Positions 23,948-33,491 of a stretch of DNA of 42,269 nucleotides are shown piece by piece. The stretch's first letter is position 1. The number at the start of each line of letters is the position of its first letter. The DNA is taken from NCBI RefSeq assembly GCF_000474275.2, contig NZ_ATAE01000089.1:1-42269 (forward strand), in the 5' to 3' direction. The stretch comes from Alkalihalophilus marmarensis DSM 21297 (lineage in GTDB: Bacteria > Bacillota > Bacilli > Bacillales > Bacillaceae_D). The notes beneath the pieces were generated by a model that saw only the letters and a program-made list of their open reading frames with translations, did no database searches and was not told the origin of the DNA. The position numbers were made by a program, and so were the translations under genes.

Positions 23948-25489
23948 ATGTCAGAAATAGATGTTTCCAAATTTGAGAAAAAAATGATTATCCGAACGAT
24001 AGAAGAACGTGATTTTGATGCAATTATAAATATGCAAAAAGTTTGTTTTCCAAACATGGAGCCATGGAAGAGAGAACATTTGCAAAGTCATATCGATATT
24101 TTCCCAGAAGGACAGTTCTGTGTTGAGTATGACGGGGAAATCATTGGTTCATGTTCTAGTTTAATTATCAACTTTGACGAGTACGATGATCAACATACAT
24201 GGGATGAAATTACTGATGAAGGCTACATTACGAATCATGATCCTGAAGGATACAATTTATACGGAATTGAAGTGATGGTTCACCCGCAGTACCGCCGCAT
24301 GAAAATCGGCAGAAGACTTTATGAAGCAAGGAAAGACCTTGCAAGAGAACTTAATCTAAAAAGTATTATTATCGGCGGGAGAATCCCAAATTATCATAAC
24401 CATGCAAAGGAACTTACGCCGCGTCAATATGTTGAAGAAGTAACGATGCATAACTTGTATGATCCAGTTCTTACTTTCCAGGTGATGAATGGATTCAGCT
24501 TAAAACGAATTAATCAGAACTATCTTGAAGACGACCGTGCTTCCATGCGTTATGCGACTTTGATGGAGTGGAATAATATTGACTATCGTCCGACGACTCC
24601 TAAACGTCAATTTAAAACATCTTTCCCTGTGCGCATTACGACGATCCAATATGAGATGAAGAAAATTTCTTCCTTTGAAGATTTCGCGATTCAGTGTGAG
24701 TACTATACAGATGTTGCGGCAAGTTATCAATCGGACTTTGCTGTATTTCCGGAGATCTTTACGTTGCAGCTGCTTTCATTCTTACCGGAAAAAAGCCCAA
24801 GTCGTGCAATTCGCAGGCTGACGGAATTTACTGAGGATTACATTGAATTATTTACGAATTTAGCGGTTAAATACAATGTAAACATTATTGGAGGATCGCA
24901 TTTCGTTGAAGAGGAAGGGAAGATTTACAATATTGCGTATCTTTTCCGTCGCGATGGAACAATTGAGAAGCAATATAAACTTCATATTACTCCAAATGAA
25001 CGTAAGTTCTGGGGTATTCATGGTGGAGACAAAGTAAATGTATTTGATACAGACTGCGGAAAGATTGCCATTCAAATTTGTTATGATATTGAATTCCCTG
25101 AGCTTGGTCGTATTGCAGTTGATAAAGGAGCGAATATTATCTTTACTCCATTCTGTACCGATGACCGCCAAGGCTATCTGAGAGTACGTTACTGTTCACA
25201 AGCTCGTGCGATTGAAAATCAAGTATATACCGTTCTTTCTGGTACAGTCGGAAACTTATCTCAGGTGGAAAATATGGATATTCAATATGCTCAATCTGGT
25301 ATCTTCAGTCCATCAGACTTTACGTTTGCACGTGATGGCATTGTCGGGGAATGCAACCCTAATATCGAAACCGTTGTAGTCGGAGACGTTGACCTTGAAA
25401 TCCTCCGCCGCCATCGCCGTGCCGGAAGTGTAAATCAGCTTCGCGATAGAAGACATGATGTGTATAAAATTGTCTATAAACAAGATTAA
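23948..25489 (+). CDS. yhcX: GNAT acetyltransferase/carbon-nitrogen hydrolase fusion, YhcX-like
   Basis: A 513-residue two-domain protein matching B. subtilis YhcX in length and order. Residues ~15-215 form a GNAT domain (EVMVHPQYRRMKIGRRLYEAR is the acetyl-CoA-binding loop). Residues ~225-505 form a nitrilase-superfamily domain with the Glu in FPEIFTL, the Lys in YKLHITPNERKFW and the nucleophile Cys378 in QICYDIEFPE. Substrates are unknown; the fusion suggests that an amide is made or broken next to an acetylated amine. AAAGGAG precedes the ATG. A SigB-like promoter lies 35 bases upstream and a terminator follows. Confidence 0.92.
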   Translation: MSEIDVSKFEKKMIIRTIEERDFDAIINMQKVCFPNMEPWKREHLQSHIDIFPEGQFCVEYDGEIIGSCSSLIINFDEYDDQHTWDEITDEGYITNHDPEGYNLYGIEVMVHPQYRRMKIGRRLYEARKDLARELNLKSIIIGGRIPNYHNHAKELTPRQYVEEVTMHNLYDPVLTFQVMNGFSLKRINQNYLEDDRASMRYATLMEWNNIDYRPTTPKRQFKTSFPVRITTIQYEMKKISSFEDFAIQCEYYTDVAASYQSDFAVFPEIFTLQLLSFLPEKSPSRAIRRLTEFTEDYIELFTNLAVKYNVNIIGGSHFVEEEGKIYNIAYLFRRDGTIEKQYKLHITPNERKFWGIHGGDKVNVFDTDCGKIAIQICYDIEFPELGRIAVDKGANIIFTPFCTDDRQGYLRVRYCSQARAIENQVYTVLSGTVGNLSQVENMDIQYAQSGIFSPSDFTFARDGIVGECNPNIETVVVGDVDLEILRRHRRAGSVNQLRDRRHDVYKIVYKQD

Positions 25490-25530
25490 GTTTAGAGACT
25501 GAGGAAATTACTAAAGCTCAGCACCCCGAG

Positions 25531-25557
25531 AAAGCACCTTTGCCAGGTGCTTTTTTT
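25531..25557 (+). terminator. Terminator after yhcX
   Basis: AAAGCACCT and AGGTGCTTT form the stem around TTGCC, followed by a T-run. Confidence 0.92.
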
Positions 25558-25621
25558 GTATGAACAAAACGAAAGAGGTAGTATTTAGTTGGGCTGATTA
25601 AAGTCCCTCCTGCAGTAGTGG

Positions 25622-25645
25622 CTGATTTCCGCTGCGATCAACGGA
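25622..25645 (-). repeat. Minimal B form, interior deleted
   Basis: Only the two ends of form B remain, joined directly (GATTTCC-GCTGCG-ATCAACGGA). Flanks on both sides match the full B copy at 12.7 kb, so about 110 bases have been lost or were never there. Confidence 0.6.
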
Positions 25646-25784
25646 GCGAAGAGGTAATATTGTGCTCCCTCATTATAAGTAGCTTCTAAACCTAAAAGAC
25701 GGTGCGGCAGATGAAAGCAATCTTAATTAGAACTGAACTCATTTGCTACATCATTACACTACAGTTCTAGAAAAAGCGATAACC

Positions 25785-25916
25785 TAGCGGATGAACTATA
25801 CGGACACTTCTACGGGGCCTAGAGCAGGAGTGAGATCCCACAGGGCATAGCCCGAGGAAGCTCACTAGCTCCCCGTGAAAAGCGAAGTATAGTTCAGGAG
25901 CGACGAATCCGCTATA
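25785..25916 (+). repeat. Hairpin repeat, form A, copy at 25.8 kb
   Basis: The best-preserved A copy: TAGCGG/CCGCTA outer arms, TGAACTATAC/GTATAGTTCA, GGGGC/CCCC and GGGC/GCCC inner arms, with GAGATCCCACAGG and CGAGGAAGCTC in the core. It also keeps A-flank sequence reaching to about 25955. Confidence 0.85.
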
Positions 25917-26040
25917 ACCCATGTTTAAGGCATTTGAAGTTAAATAAGCTTTGAAGCTATAACTACATCACTCCCAAAATGATAAAATGCAATCACTTAG
26001 CAAAGTAAAGTTCAGTAGCAGCATACTCAAGCCGCTCCAT

Positions 26041-26147
26041 AATGTCTATATACCTGTAAGTGAAAATCCGTTTGTCCGCCCCTGTGGATCGAACAAACGT
26101 TTATCATCCTCCCTAAATGGATAAGCTGTAGACATTAAATGGGAGGA
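26041..26147 (+). promoter_or_regulatory. Possible structured leader with masked ribosome site
   Basis: Three inverted repeats are nested ahead of the FixH-like gene: AATGTCTA (26041-26048) with TAGACATT (26129-26136); CGTTTGT with ACAAACG (about 26069-26099); and TCCTCCC (26107-26113) with the ribosome site GGGAGGA (26141-26147). The last pair would hide the ribosome site, and the first pair competes with it because it ends in the loop. Regulatory function is inference. Confidence 0.4.
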
Positions 26148-26154
26148 ATGAAAT

Positions 26155-26679
26155 ATGAAGCTTGAAAAGGTATTACGGCCAGAATGGGTTATACCAGCCA
26201 TCATTGTACTCTTTATTTTAGGTTCAGGAGCTGTTCTTTTCTTAGCTGCGGTCTCAAAAGATCAAGTCGTAACCGATTGGTCGATGAATGTAGCAGGGCT
26301 TGATGAGTTTTATCAGACAGGAGAAGCGGTCGATATTCATTTATTTTTAGAGGACGCAGACGGACGCCCGATTGAAGATGCCAATGTATCAGTTCTCCTA
26401 GACAGGCCTGAGACGGTGCATTATATAAATAAGGTGATGCATAAGGTCGAGGGGGGATTATATGAGACAGAAGCTATCTTCTCTTTGCCTGGTACTTGGA
26501 TTGGAATGGTAGAGGCAGTTAGAGGGAAGGATGTGTACCGCAATCAATTTTTGCTTCGGGTAGAGGGCGGAATAATTGCAGAGTCTAATCGTGACCCTGG
26601 AGATGTATTCACTCTAGATCAGCCCTTGCCTGCATATTTACAAAAAGAAATGGAAGCGATTCCGGCATCGCATCCTTAG
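26155..26679 (+). CDS. FixH/YtkA-like membrane-anchored protein
   Basis: A 174-residue protein with one N-terminal membrane segment (residues ~10-33) and an extracytoplasmic beta-sandwich domain. DIHLFLEDADGRPIEDANVSVLLDRPETVHYINKVMHKVEGGLYETEAIFSLPGTWIGMVEA has the pattern of FixH/YtkA-like domains, which in other bacteria are linked to copper handling and cytochrome oxidase assembly. The copper-type residues are only partly present, so a metal role is uncertain. Start is the ATG after GGGAGGA. It is followed closely by the glpD promoter, with no terminator between. Confidence 0.7.
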   Translation: MKLEKVLRPEWVIPAIIVLFILGSGAVLFLAAVSKDQVVTDWSMNVAGLDEFYQTGEAVDIHLFLEDADGRPIEDANVSVLLDRPETVHYINKVMHKVEGGLYETEAIFSLPGTWIGMVEAVRGKDVYRNQFLLRVEGGIIAESNRDPGDVFTLDQPLPAYLQKEMEAIPASHP

Positions 26680-26681
26680 AC

Positions 26682-26710
26682 TTTTCAAATAATACCAATA
26701 GCGTTATAAT
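26682..26710 (+). promoter_or_regulatory. SigA promoter of glpD
   Basis: TTTTCA (26682-26687), 17 bases, and a perfect TATAAT (26705-26710). Transcription would start near 26717 and give a ~100-base leader that contains a terminator. Confidence 0.65.
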
Positions 26711-26740
26711 GACTCTATGATAAAAGGTCGGAGACAAAGG

Positions 26741-26796
26741 GACCACAACATGATGCGGAGTGAAGGTAGCTCTGTAGATGGTTGTGGTCTTTTTTA
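26741..26796 (+). terminator. Leader terminator of glpD, probable GlpP-controlled attenuator
   Basis: GACCACAAC (26741-26749) pairs with GTTGTGGTC (26781-26789), followed by six T, all inside the leader between promoter and start codon. In B. subtilis glpD, a leader terminator is bypassed when GlpP binds the mRNA with glycerol-3-phosphate; the same layout here supports that mode of control. Confidence 0.75.
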
Positions 26797-26817
26797 GAGT
26801 AAGAAGGAGTGAAGAAG

Positions 26818-28485
26818 ATGGCCCATACATTCTCAAGTGAAAAGCGTTTTGCTTATGTAAATGAGTTAAAAACAAAAGAATTGGATCTTTTGGTCATTGG
26901 TGGAGGGATTACTGGTGCAGGGATCGCACTCGATGGAGCATCAAGAGGGTTGAAAATTGGTTTAATTGAGATGCAGGATTTTGCGGCAGGGACCTCAAGC
27001 CGTTCCACTAAGCTTGTACACGGAGGTCTGCGTTATCTTAAGCAGCTTGAAGTTAAGCTAGTAGCGGAAGTGGGCAAAGAACGGGCCATTGTATATGAAA
27101 ATGCACCCCATGTAACTTCACCTGAATGGATGCTTCTACCTATTTTTAAAAATGGCACATTCGGCAAATTCTCGACTTCCTTTGGTTTAAATGTATATGA
27201 CCGGCTGGCTGATGTTAGAAAAGATGAAAGACGTCATATGTTGAACAAAAAAACAACGTTACAGCGTGAGCCTCTGCTTAGAAAAGATAAATTGAAAGGC
27301 GGCGGATTGTATGTAGAATACCGTACAGATGACGCCCGTCTCACACTTGAAATTCTAAAAGAAGCAGTGAGACGAGGGACTGTTGCGGTTAATTATATGA
27401 AAGTCGAGTCTTTTCTCTATGAAAACGGTAAGGCAGTCGGTGTTGTGATGGTTGATCAATTCACAGGTGAGGCGCATAAAGTGTTTGCGAAAGTGATTGT
27501 CAACGCAGCCGGACCTTGGGTAGATACGCTGCGTGAGCAGGACAGGTCCAAATCGGGTAAGCAGCTTAAGCTATCTAAAGGGGTTCATCTAGTTATTGAT
27601 CATGCTCGCTTTCCTTTAAGTCAAGCGGTTTATTTTGATACTGAAAAAGATGGCCGGATGATATTTGCTATTCCTCGTGATGGGAAAACGTACGTTGGAA
27701 CAACCGATACGTACTATGAGGCTGACATCGCTCACCCAAGAATGACGATAGCTGATCGCGATTACATATTAGAGGCTGTGAACTTTATGTTCCCTTCCCT
27801 GCATTTAACTCCAGAAGATGTTGAGTCTAGCTGGACTGGGCTCAGACCTTTGATTTATGAAGAAGGAAAAAGTGCTTCAGAAGTGTCACGTAAGGATGAA
27901 GTATTTACCTCTGATTCCGGTCTTTTGTCTATTGCAGGCGGGAAGTTGACAGGATACCGGAAAATGGCTGAGCGTGTGGTGGATGACGTTTGTAAAAAGC
28001 TTAGTATAAAAGCAGTCTGCCAAACGGATTCGATTACTTTATCTGGCGGCCACGTAGGCGGGATTGACCAATTTCAAGCATTTTTAGAGCAGCAAACGAG
28101 AGAAGGAGTCCGTCTTGGGCTCTCAGAAAATACCGCGTATGCCCTCTCAAAATTATACGGCTCGAATGTGACGAAAGTGTATGCCTGTCTTAGACAGACC
28201 AAAAGACATGCCGAAGCATTCCATTTGCCAAAAGAATTACTAGCTCAATTAAGGTATGGAATAGAAGAGGAAATGGTTGCAACGCCCCTTGATTTCTTTA
28301 ACCGCAGAACGGGAGCTCTATTCTTTAATATTCAATGGGTAATTGAACATAAAGAAGCCGTTCTCCGCTATATGAAATCAGTGTTTGAGTGGAGCGAAGA
28401 AGAAGCGGCGATGCATGAAGAAGAATTAAATAGAGAGATTCACTATGCTAGAACACCGGTAGCTGACGAGAGTAAGCCAGTATAA
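26818..28485 (+). CDS. glpD: Aerobic glycerol-3-phosphate dehydrogenase
   Basis: A 555-residue FAD enzyme that oxidises glycerol-3-phosphate to dihydroxyacetone phosphate at the membrane and passes electrons to quinone. Near the N-terminus is the FAD site DLLVIGGGITGAGIALDGASRGLKIGLIE, then SSRSTKLVHGGLRYL; SWTGLRPLIYE and SIAGGKLTGYRKMAERVVDDV mark the end of the catalytic part, before a helical C-terminal domain. AAGGAGTG favours the ATG at 26818 over the GTG at 26809. No glpF or glpK is in the window. Confidence 0.96.
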   Translation: MAHTFSSEKRFAYVNELKTKELDLLVIGGGITGAGIALDGASRGLKIGLIEMQDFAAGTSSRSTKLVHGGLRYLKQLEVKLVAEVGKERAIVYENAPHVTSPEWMLLPIFKNGTFGKFSTSFGLNVYDRLADVRKDERRHMLNKKTTLQREPLLRKDKLKGGGLYVEYRTDDARLTLEILKEAVRRGTVAVNYMKVESFLYENGKAVGVVMVDQFTGEAHKVFAKVIVNAAGPWVDTLREQDRSKSGKQLKLSKGVHLVIDHARFPLSQAVYFDTEKDGRMIFAIPRDGKTYVGTTDTYYEADIAHPRMTIADRDYILEAVNFMFPSLHLTPEDVESSWTGLRPLIYEEGKSASEVSRKDEVFTSDSGLLSIAGGKLTGYRKMAERVVDDVCKKLSIKAVCQTDSITLSGGHVGGIDQFQAFLEQQTREGVRLGLSENTAYALSKLYGSNVTKVYACLRQTKRHAEAFHLPKELLAQLRYGIEEEMVATPLDFFNRRTGALFFNIQWVIEHKEAVLRYMKSVFEWSEEEAAMHEEELNREIHYARTPVADESKPV

Positions 28486-28516
28486 GGCGTACAAGAAGTA
28501 CGTCTTATCTTTTTTT
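28484..28516 (+). terminator. Terminator after glpD
   Basis: AAGGCGTAC and GTACGTCTT pair around AAGAA, followed by TATCTTTTTTT. Confidence 0.85.
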
Positions 28517-28644
28517 GCCCTTAGAGTAATTTGTAAGACATAGATATTTAATTGATAAGAGGTTTCTCCGGTGTGGTGTGGAATATTATATAATGTCTAG
28601 GAGAGGTTCGACTTAGAAAAGATCGAATAGAGAGGGGAAATGAT

Positions 28645-30381
28645 ATGAATTGGAGAGCTCGCTACGGGAGATGGAACAACTTCCATGCGCTAGAAAAGGA
28701 ACTGAAAGAAACTTTAACTAAGATTGAAAGTGATGAAGGAGCCTTAGAAGATTGTTTTTATAAAGATCTAGAATTCGGCACGGGCGGCATGCGTGGTGAA
28801 ATTGGACCAGGGCCTAACCGAATGAATACATATACAATACGCAGAGCAGCGAAAGGCCTTGCTCTTTTCATTGAGGCACAAGGTGAGGAGGCAAAGAAAA
28901 GAGGCGTAGTCATTGCTTATGATTCAAGACATAAATCACCCGAATTTGCAAAAGAAGCGGCGCTGACTCTTGGAAAACACGGTGTGAAGACATATTTATT
29001 TCTTGACCTTAGACCGACACCAGAACTGTCCTATGCGGTTCGTAAGTTAAACGCGTATGGCGGAATTGTTGTGACAGCTAGTCATAACCCTCCAGAGTAC
29101 AACGGATTTAAAGTGTACGGCCCAGATGGAGGTCAGCTTCCGCCAGGTCCTGCAGATGAGCTTGTTCGTTATGTAAATGGAATTGAAGACGAGTTGACGA
29201 TTGAAGTTGCGGATGAATTAGAACTTAAGGCAGAGCGCTTATTACAAATCGTTGCTGAAGAGGTAGACAATGCCTACAATGAAGAGCTTAAAACAATTGT
29301 TGTGAATCCTGATCTCCTTAAAGAAGTTGGAGGAGATGTGAAAATTATCTTTACTCCGCTTCATGGTACAGCAAATGTATCAGTCAGACGTGTACTAGAG
29401 GAAACAGGCTTTACTGATGTCACTGTTGTAGCTGAGCAAGAGCTGCCAGATCCGCAATTTTCTACCGTGAAATCGCCTAATCCAGAGGAGCATGCCGCTT
29501 TTGAACTCGCAATTCAGTATGGTGAAAAAGTAGGCGCAGACCTGCTGCTTGCAACCGACCCTGATGCTGATCGCGTCGGACTTGCCGTGAAAAATAATGA
29601 CGGGGAATATGTTGTATTAACAGGTAACCAAACAGGTGCCCTTTTGCTTGATTATATTTTGAGTCAAAAAGAGAAGCAAGGGACCCTTCCTGCTAACGGA
29701 ATTGTAATGAAAACAATCGTTACTTCAGAATTAGGCCGAGCCATTGCAGAACACTACGGTATGACGGCAATGGATACACTAACCGGATTTAAATTTATAG
29801 GAGAGAAAATTGCTCAATTTGAACAAACAGGTGAGCATACCTTCTTATTTGGGTACGAAGAAAGCTATGGCTATTTAATTGGTGATTTTGTACGCGATAA
29901 AGATGCAGTTCAAGCCTGCTTAGCTGCGGCTGAATTAGCGGCTTACTATAAGTCTCGTCAAATGACGGTGTATGAAGGACTACTTGAGTTATATGATAAA
30001 TACGGATACTTTCAAGAATCATTGCAGTCGCTCACGCTAAAAGGAAAAGCCGGTATCGAGAAAATCCAATCGATTATTTCTTCTTTTAGAACAGAGCCGC
30101 CAGTTGAGATTGCTGGTAACCGAGTGGCCTATATTGAAGACTATCAATCGAGCCAATCAATGAACGTCGCATTAGCTGAACCGAGTATGATTCAGCTTCC
30201 AAAATCAAATGTTCTAAAATATAAGTTAGAGGATGGCTCGTGGTTCTGCATTAGACCATCCGGCACAGAGCCAAAAGTGAAATTCTATTTTGGGGTCCAA
30301 AAGAATTCATTAGAAGAAAGCCGGTTAAGCTTACTAGAGTTAGAGCAAGCTGTTATGAACCGTGTACATGCCTTAAGTTAA
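28645..30381 (+). CDS. pgcA: Alpha-phosphoglucomutase
   Basis: A 578-residue phosphohexomutase like B. subtilis PgcA (581 residues), interconverting glucose-6-phosphate and glucose-1-phosphate. The phosphoserine Ser146 lies in [16 protein letters not shown]; the Mg site is [22 protein letters not shown] binds the sugar and [13 protein letters not shown] the phosphate. The start codon follows GAGGGGAA. It is flanked by terminators, so it is monocistronic. It supplies glucose-1-P to the glg operon and to cell-wall UDP-glucose synthesis. A TATAAT lies at 28589-28594 but without a good -35 box. Confidence 0.95.
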   Translation: MNWRARYGRWNNFHALEKELKETLTKIESDEGALEDCFYKDLEFGTGGMRGEIGPGPNRMNTYTIRRAAKGLALFIEAQGEEAKKRGVVIAYDSRHKSPEFAKEAALTLGKHGVKTYLFLDLRPTPELSYAVRKLNAYGGIVVTASHNPPEYNGFKVYGPDGGQLPPGPADELVRYVNGIEDELTIEVADELELKAERLLQIVAEEVDNAYNEELKTIVVNPDLLKEVGGDVKIIFTPLHGTANVSVRRVLEETGFTDVTVVAEQELPDPQFSTVKSPNPEEHAAFELAIQYGEKVGADLLLATDPDADRVGLAVKNNDGEYVVLTGNQTGALLLDYILSQKEKQGTLPANGIVMKTIVTSELGRAIAEHYGMTAMDTLTGFKFIGEKIAQFEQTGEHTFLFGYEESYGYLIGDFVRDKDAVQACLAAAELAAYYKSRQMTVYEGLLELYDKYGYFQESLQSLTLKGKAGIEKIQSIISSFRTEPPVEIAGNRVAYIEDYQSSQSMNVALAEPSMIQLPKSNVLKYKLEDGSWFCIRPSGTEPKVKFYFGVQKNSLEESRLSLLELEQAVMNRVHALS

Positions 30382-30388
30382 TCTTTAA

Positions 30389-30427
30389 GAAAGCTATAGA
30401 TCCTTTATAAGGGTTTGTAGCTTTTTT
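30389..30427 (+). terminator. Terminator after pgcA
   Basis: AAAGCTA and TAGCTTT with CCTTTATAAGG inside form the hairpin; a T-run follows. Confidence 0.85.
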
Positions 30428-30497
30428 AGTTTACTAAAAGCTGTATGATCCAATGTTTTCCTGTTAAAATAGCGTAAAACTACAGAGGAGAGATCCC

Positions 30498-31511
30498 ATG
30501 ATTACCTATCCCTACTTAAAACAAAGCGCGACAATAGGAGTGACTGCCCCTTCATCAGGGGTCCCAGACAATCTTCATCCTCTTTTAAAGCAAGCTTGTA
30601 CACGACTTGAAGCAAAAGGGTATCAAATTAGGAGCGGGACAACAGCCTGGACTCAACAAAAAGCAAGATCCGCTTCTGCTGAAAAACGAGCAGAAGAGTT
30701 TAACAGTATAATGGCTGATCCGGATATTGATGCGATCATTCCACCATGGGGCGGAGAATTGTTAATTGAAATGCTGGATGGTGTAGATTTTAAAGCGATA
30801 CAGCCTAAATGGGTGCTTGGATATTCTGATGTGAGTCTATTGCTGTTAGCAATCACACTGAAAACAGGGATAGCTACTGCTCATGGAACGAATTTAGTCG
30901 ACCTGCGGGGAGAAGAGTCAGATGAAATAACAGCCATGTGGGAACATGTTTTATGTAAAAAGAAAGGGGAGGGAATTGTTCAACACTCATCTGATTTCTA
31001 TCAAAAAGAGTGGAATTTTGAAGAACCTAGTCCGCACATCTTTCATTTAACGGAACCGACAACTTGGAGGGCAGTCAATGATGAGAAAGTTGTTCTAGAG
31101 GGAAGATTACTTGGCGGCTGTATTGATGTCATCAGACATTTAATTGGAACACCTTATGGAGATGTAAGGAAGTTTTATAGTCAGTTTGGTGAAGGAAAGC
31201 CGATTATTTGGTATTTGGAAAACTGTGAATTAACGACAACGGATTTAAAAAGAACGCTTGTGCATATGAAATTAGCTGGATGGTTCGATCATTGTACTGG
31301 CATTATGTTTGGCAGAAGCGGTGCAAATCAGCCTGTGCAAGATTATACAGTGCATGATGTGTACAGCGAATTACAAACAGAGCTTGGAATTCCCGTCGTG
31401 TATGACATTGATTGCGGTCATATGCCGCCGCAGCTCACATTGATAAATGGTGCTCATGCTAAAGTGTTAGTGGACCATGGCAGGGGTATGGTTGAACAAT
31501 CTTTTATTTGA
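30498..31511 (+). CDS. S66-family LD-carboxypeptidase (MccF-like)
   Basis: A 337-residue cytoplasmic serine peptidase of family S66. The nucleophile Ser110 is in LGYSDVSLLLLA, the Glu in WYLENCE and the His in IDCGHMPPQLTL, giving the family's Ser-Glu-His triad. S66 enzymes either trim the terminal D-Ala from tetrapeptides in cell-wall recycling (LdcA) or cleave toxic peptide-nucleotides (MccF). The sequence is nearer the MccF type by its N-terminus (TIGVTAPSSG) and length, but the substrate is uncertain. GAGGAGAG precedes the ATG. Confidence 0.85.
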   Translation: MITYPYLKQSATIGVTAPSSGVPDNLHPLLKQACTRLEAKGYQIRSGTTAWTQQKARSASAEKRAEEFNSIMADPDIDAIIPPWGGELLIEMLDGVDFKAIQPKWVLGYSDVSLLLLAITLKTGIATAHGTNLVDLRGEESDEITAMWEHVLCKKKGEGIVQHSSDFYQKEWNFEEPSPHIFHLTEPTTWRAVNDEKVVLEGRLLGGCIDVIRHLIGTPYGDVRKFYSQFGEGKPIIWYLENCELTTTDLKRTLVHMKLAGWFDHCTGIMFGRSGANQPVQDYTVHDVYSELQTELGIPVVYDIDCGHMPPQLTLINGAHAKVLVDHGRGMVEQSFI

Positions 31512-31543
31512 GCATGATCTTAGTACTCTCCTATTAATTGTTC

Positions 31544-31572
31544 TCATGAATTGTCTTACCCTCTCATAAAAT
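31544..31572 (+). promoter_or_regulatory. SigE-type promoter of spoVR
   Basis: TCATGAA, 14 bases and CATAAAAT resemble the mother-cell SigE consensus (-35 near TCATATT, -10 CATACAAT, 14 bases apart). The ATG is about 33 bases downstream. In B. subtilis spoVR is SigE-controlled. Confidence 0.65.
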
Positions 31573-31605
31573 GAAGGAAGCAGCATTTAGGAGGGGGATT
31601 TTAAA

Positions 31606-33015
31606 ATGAATGAGAACTGGAAGGAGCTCGAATATGCAATTGCTGAAATTACAGAAATTGCTGAAGGCTTTGGACTGGATTTTTATGAAATGAGATATGA
31701 GATTTGCCCTGCGGAAATTATCTATACATTTGGTGCCTATGGAATGCCGACACGTTATTCACATTGGAGCTTTGGAAAACAATTTCATAAAATGAAGCTG
31801 CAATATGACCTCGGCCTCAGTAAAATCTATGAGCTCGTTATTAACTCAGACCCTTGTTATGCGTTTTTACTAGACAGCAATTCGTTAATTCAAAATAAAT
31901 TAATTGTTGCTCACGTCCTGGCACATTGTGACTTCTTTAAAAATAATGTAAGGTTTTCAAATACAAGAAGAGATATGGTAGAGAGTATGAGTGCAACCGC
32001 AGACCGAATTGCGCACTATGAGCATGTGTATGGAAAAGAAGAAGTGGAGAATTTTTTAGATGCGGTACTTGCGATTCAAGAACATATTGACCCAAGCCTC
32101 GTTCGTCCGAAGCTGGCCTGGAGTAAGGATGACGAAGAAGATAGTACGGTCGTCAAAAAACGAGGCGATTATGATGATCTTTGGTCTCTTGATCAGAAAG
32201 CAAAAACAGAAGAGATAAAACCCAAAAAACGAAAGTTTCCTCCTAGCCCGGAAAAAGATATTCTCCTGTTTATTGAAGAATACAGCCGTGAACTTGATCC
32301 GTGGCAGCGTGATATATTAACCATGATGCGAGAGGAAATGCTCTATTTCTGGCCGCAGTTAGAAACGAAAATTATGAATGAAGGCTGGGCATCATTTTGG
32401 CATGCTAGAATCTTACGAGAAATGGACCTTACAAGTGAGGAGACCATTGAATATGCAAAATTAAATGCAGGCGTTGTTCAGCCTTCAAAAACGTCGATTA
32501 ACCCTTATTATTTAGGGCTTAAAATCTTTGAGGATATTGAAGAGCGGTATAATAATCCAACAAAAGAAATGCAGGAGAGGCAAGGTGTAAAACCTGGAAG
32601 CGGACGTGAGAAAATGTATGAAGTAAGAGAAATCGAATCGGATATTTCTTTTATTAGAAACTATTTAACCAAAGATCTTGTGATGCGTGAAGATATGTAT
32701 CTATTCCAAAAACAAGGTGCGGAATATAAGGTAGTAGATAAAGAGTGGGAACATGTCAGAGACCAGCTTGCCTCCTCAAGAGTAAACGGAGGGTTTCCTT
32801 ACTTATCGGTAACCGATGGAGACTATTTAAAGAACGGGGAACTCTACATCACCCATGCATTTGAAGGAACAGAGCTTGATGTCAGTTACCTAGAAAAAGT
32901 TCTTCCATATTTATATCAACTATGGGGAAGAACCGTTCATATCGAATCAATTATTAATGAAAAGCGAATCACGTTTATCTATGACGGCAAGAAGGTACAC
33001 CGTAAGTATTTATAA
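31606..33015 (+). CDS. spoVR: SpoVR-family sporulation protein
   Basis: A 469-residue cytoplasmic protein of the SpoVR family, at the length of the B. subtilis protein. Characteristic stretches include [30 protein letters not shown] near the N-terminus, [38 protein letters not shown] in the middle and [18 protein letters not shown]. SpoVR affects spore cortex formation in B. subtilis; its biochemical role is unknown. GGAGGGGG precedes the ATG, and a SigE-like promoter lies 33 bases upstream. Confidence 0.95.
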   Translation: MNENWKELEYAIAEITEIAEGFGLDFYEMRYEICPAEIIYTFGAYGMPTRYSHWSFGKQFHKMKLQYDLGLSKIYELVINSDPCYAFLLDSNSLIQNKLIVAHVLAHCDFFKNNVRFSNTRRDMVESMSATADRIAHYEHVYGKEEVENFLDAVLAIQEHIDPSLVRPKLAWSKDDEEDSTVVKKRGDYDDLWSLDQKAKTEEIKPKKRKFPPSPEKDILLFIEEYSRELDPWQRDILTMMREEMLYFWPQLETKIMNEGWASFWHARILREMDLTSEETIEYAKLNAGVVQPSKTSINPYYLGLKIFEDIEERYNNPTKEMQERQGVKPGSGREKMYEVREIESDISFIRNYLTKDLVMREDMYLFQKQGAEYKVVDKEWEHVRDQLASSRVNGGFPYLSVTDGDYLKNGELYITHAFEGTELDVSYLEKVLPYLYQLWGRTVHIESIINEKRITFIYDGKKVHRKYL

Positions 33016-33074
33016 GCTTGTAAGAGGTTGGGATTGAAATAAGGTCTATAAATTCTGAAGTGTGGTGTGTATAA

Positions 33075-33107
33075 AAGGCGACTCTAATAAAAAAGGTCGT
33101 CTTTTTG
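33075..33107 (+). terminator. Terminator after spoVR
   Basis: AAAAGGCGAC and GTCGTCTTTT pair (one G-U) around a ~13-base loop; TTTTTGCGTTTTTT follows. Confidence 0.75.
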
Positions 33108-33232
33108 CGTTTTTTGATTTTGAACTTAATCATTTGTGTATTCACTCCGTTGAATAGGGCGAAAGGCAATCGAATTCGGGATGGCTTTAGAAGGAGTTGA
33201 AAAGCTGTCAAACATTCTGGTTAGTTTAAGGT

Positions 33233-33355
33233 TGCCGCTCCTGAAATATGCTTCGCTTTTCGCGGTGAGCTGCTGAGCTTCCTCGGGCTTTAGCCCTGTG
33301 GGATCTCAGCCCTGCTCTAGGCACCGCAGAAGTCTTCACATATTTCATCCGCTAA
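33233..33355 (-). repeat. Hairpin repeat, form A, copy at 33.2 kb
   Basis: Left arm CCGCTCCTGAAATATGC and right arm GCATATTTCA-like sequence pair, with GGGCTTTAGCCC at the tip and the shared core CCTGTGGGATCTC. The outermost left bases (expected TTATAGCGG) are altered. Confidence 0.8.
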
Positions 33356-33491
33356 GTAATCTTCTGGAAACGGATTTAGGGGGGTGATTTCGATTTGTAT
33401 CAGACCAATCGAAACACAAATTATATTAGCTTCACTATAAAGATAAGTCACTGAATCGTTCAATGAGGATGATACTTAACTACCTATTAGC

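Larger units (their letters stand above)
25560..26154. other. Gene-free stretch with inverted copy of the 12.4-12.9 kb repeat locus
   Basis: No gene is seen. Positions ~25605-25960 align, as reverse complement, with 12390-12830: the same spacer (revcomp of AGCAATCTTAATTAGAACTGAAC etc.) lies between an A-form hairpin (25785-25916) and a B form that is almost entirely deleted (25622-25645). The last ~115 bases hold nested inverted repeats that form a possible leader for the next gene. Confidence 0.7.
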
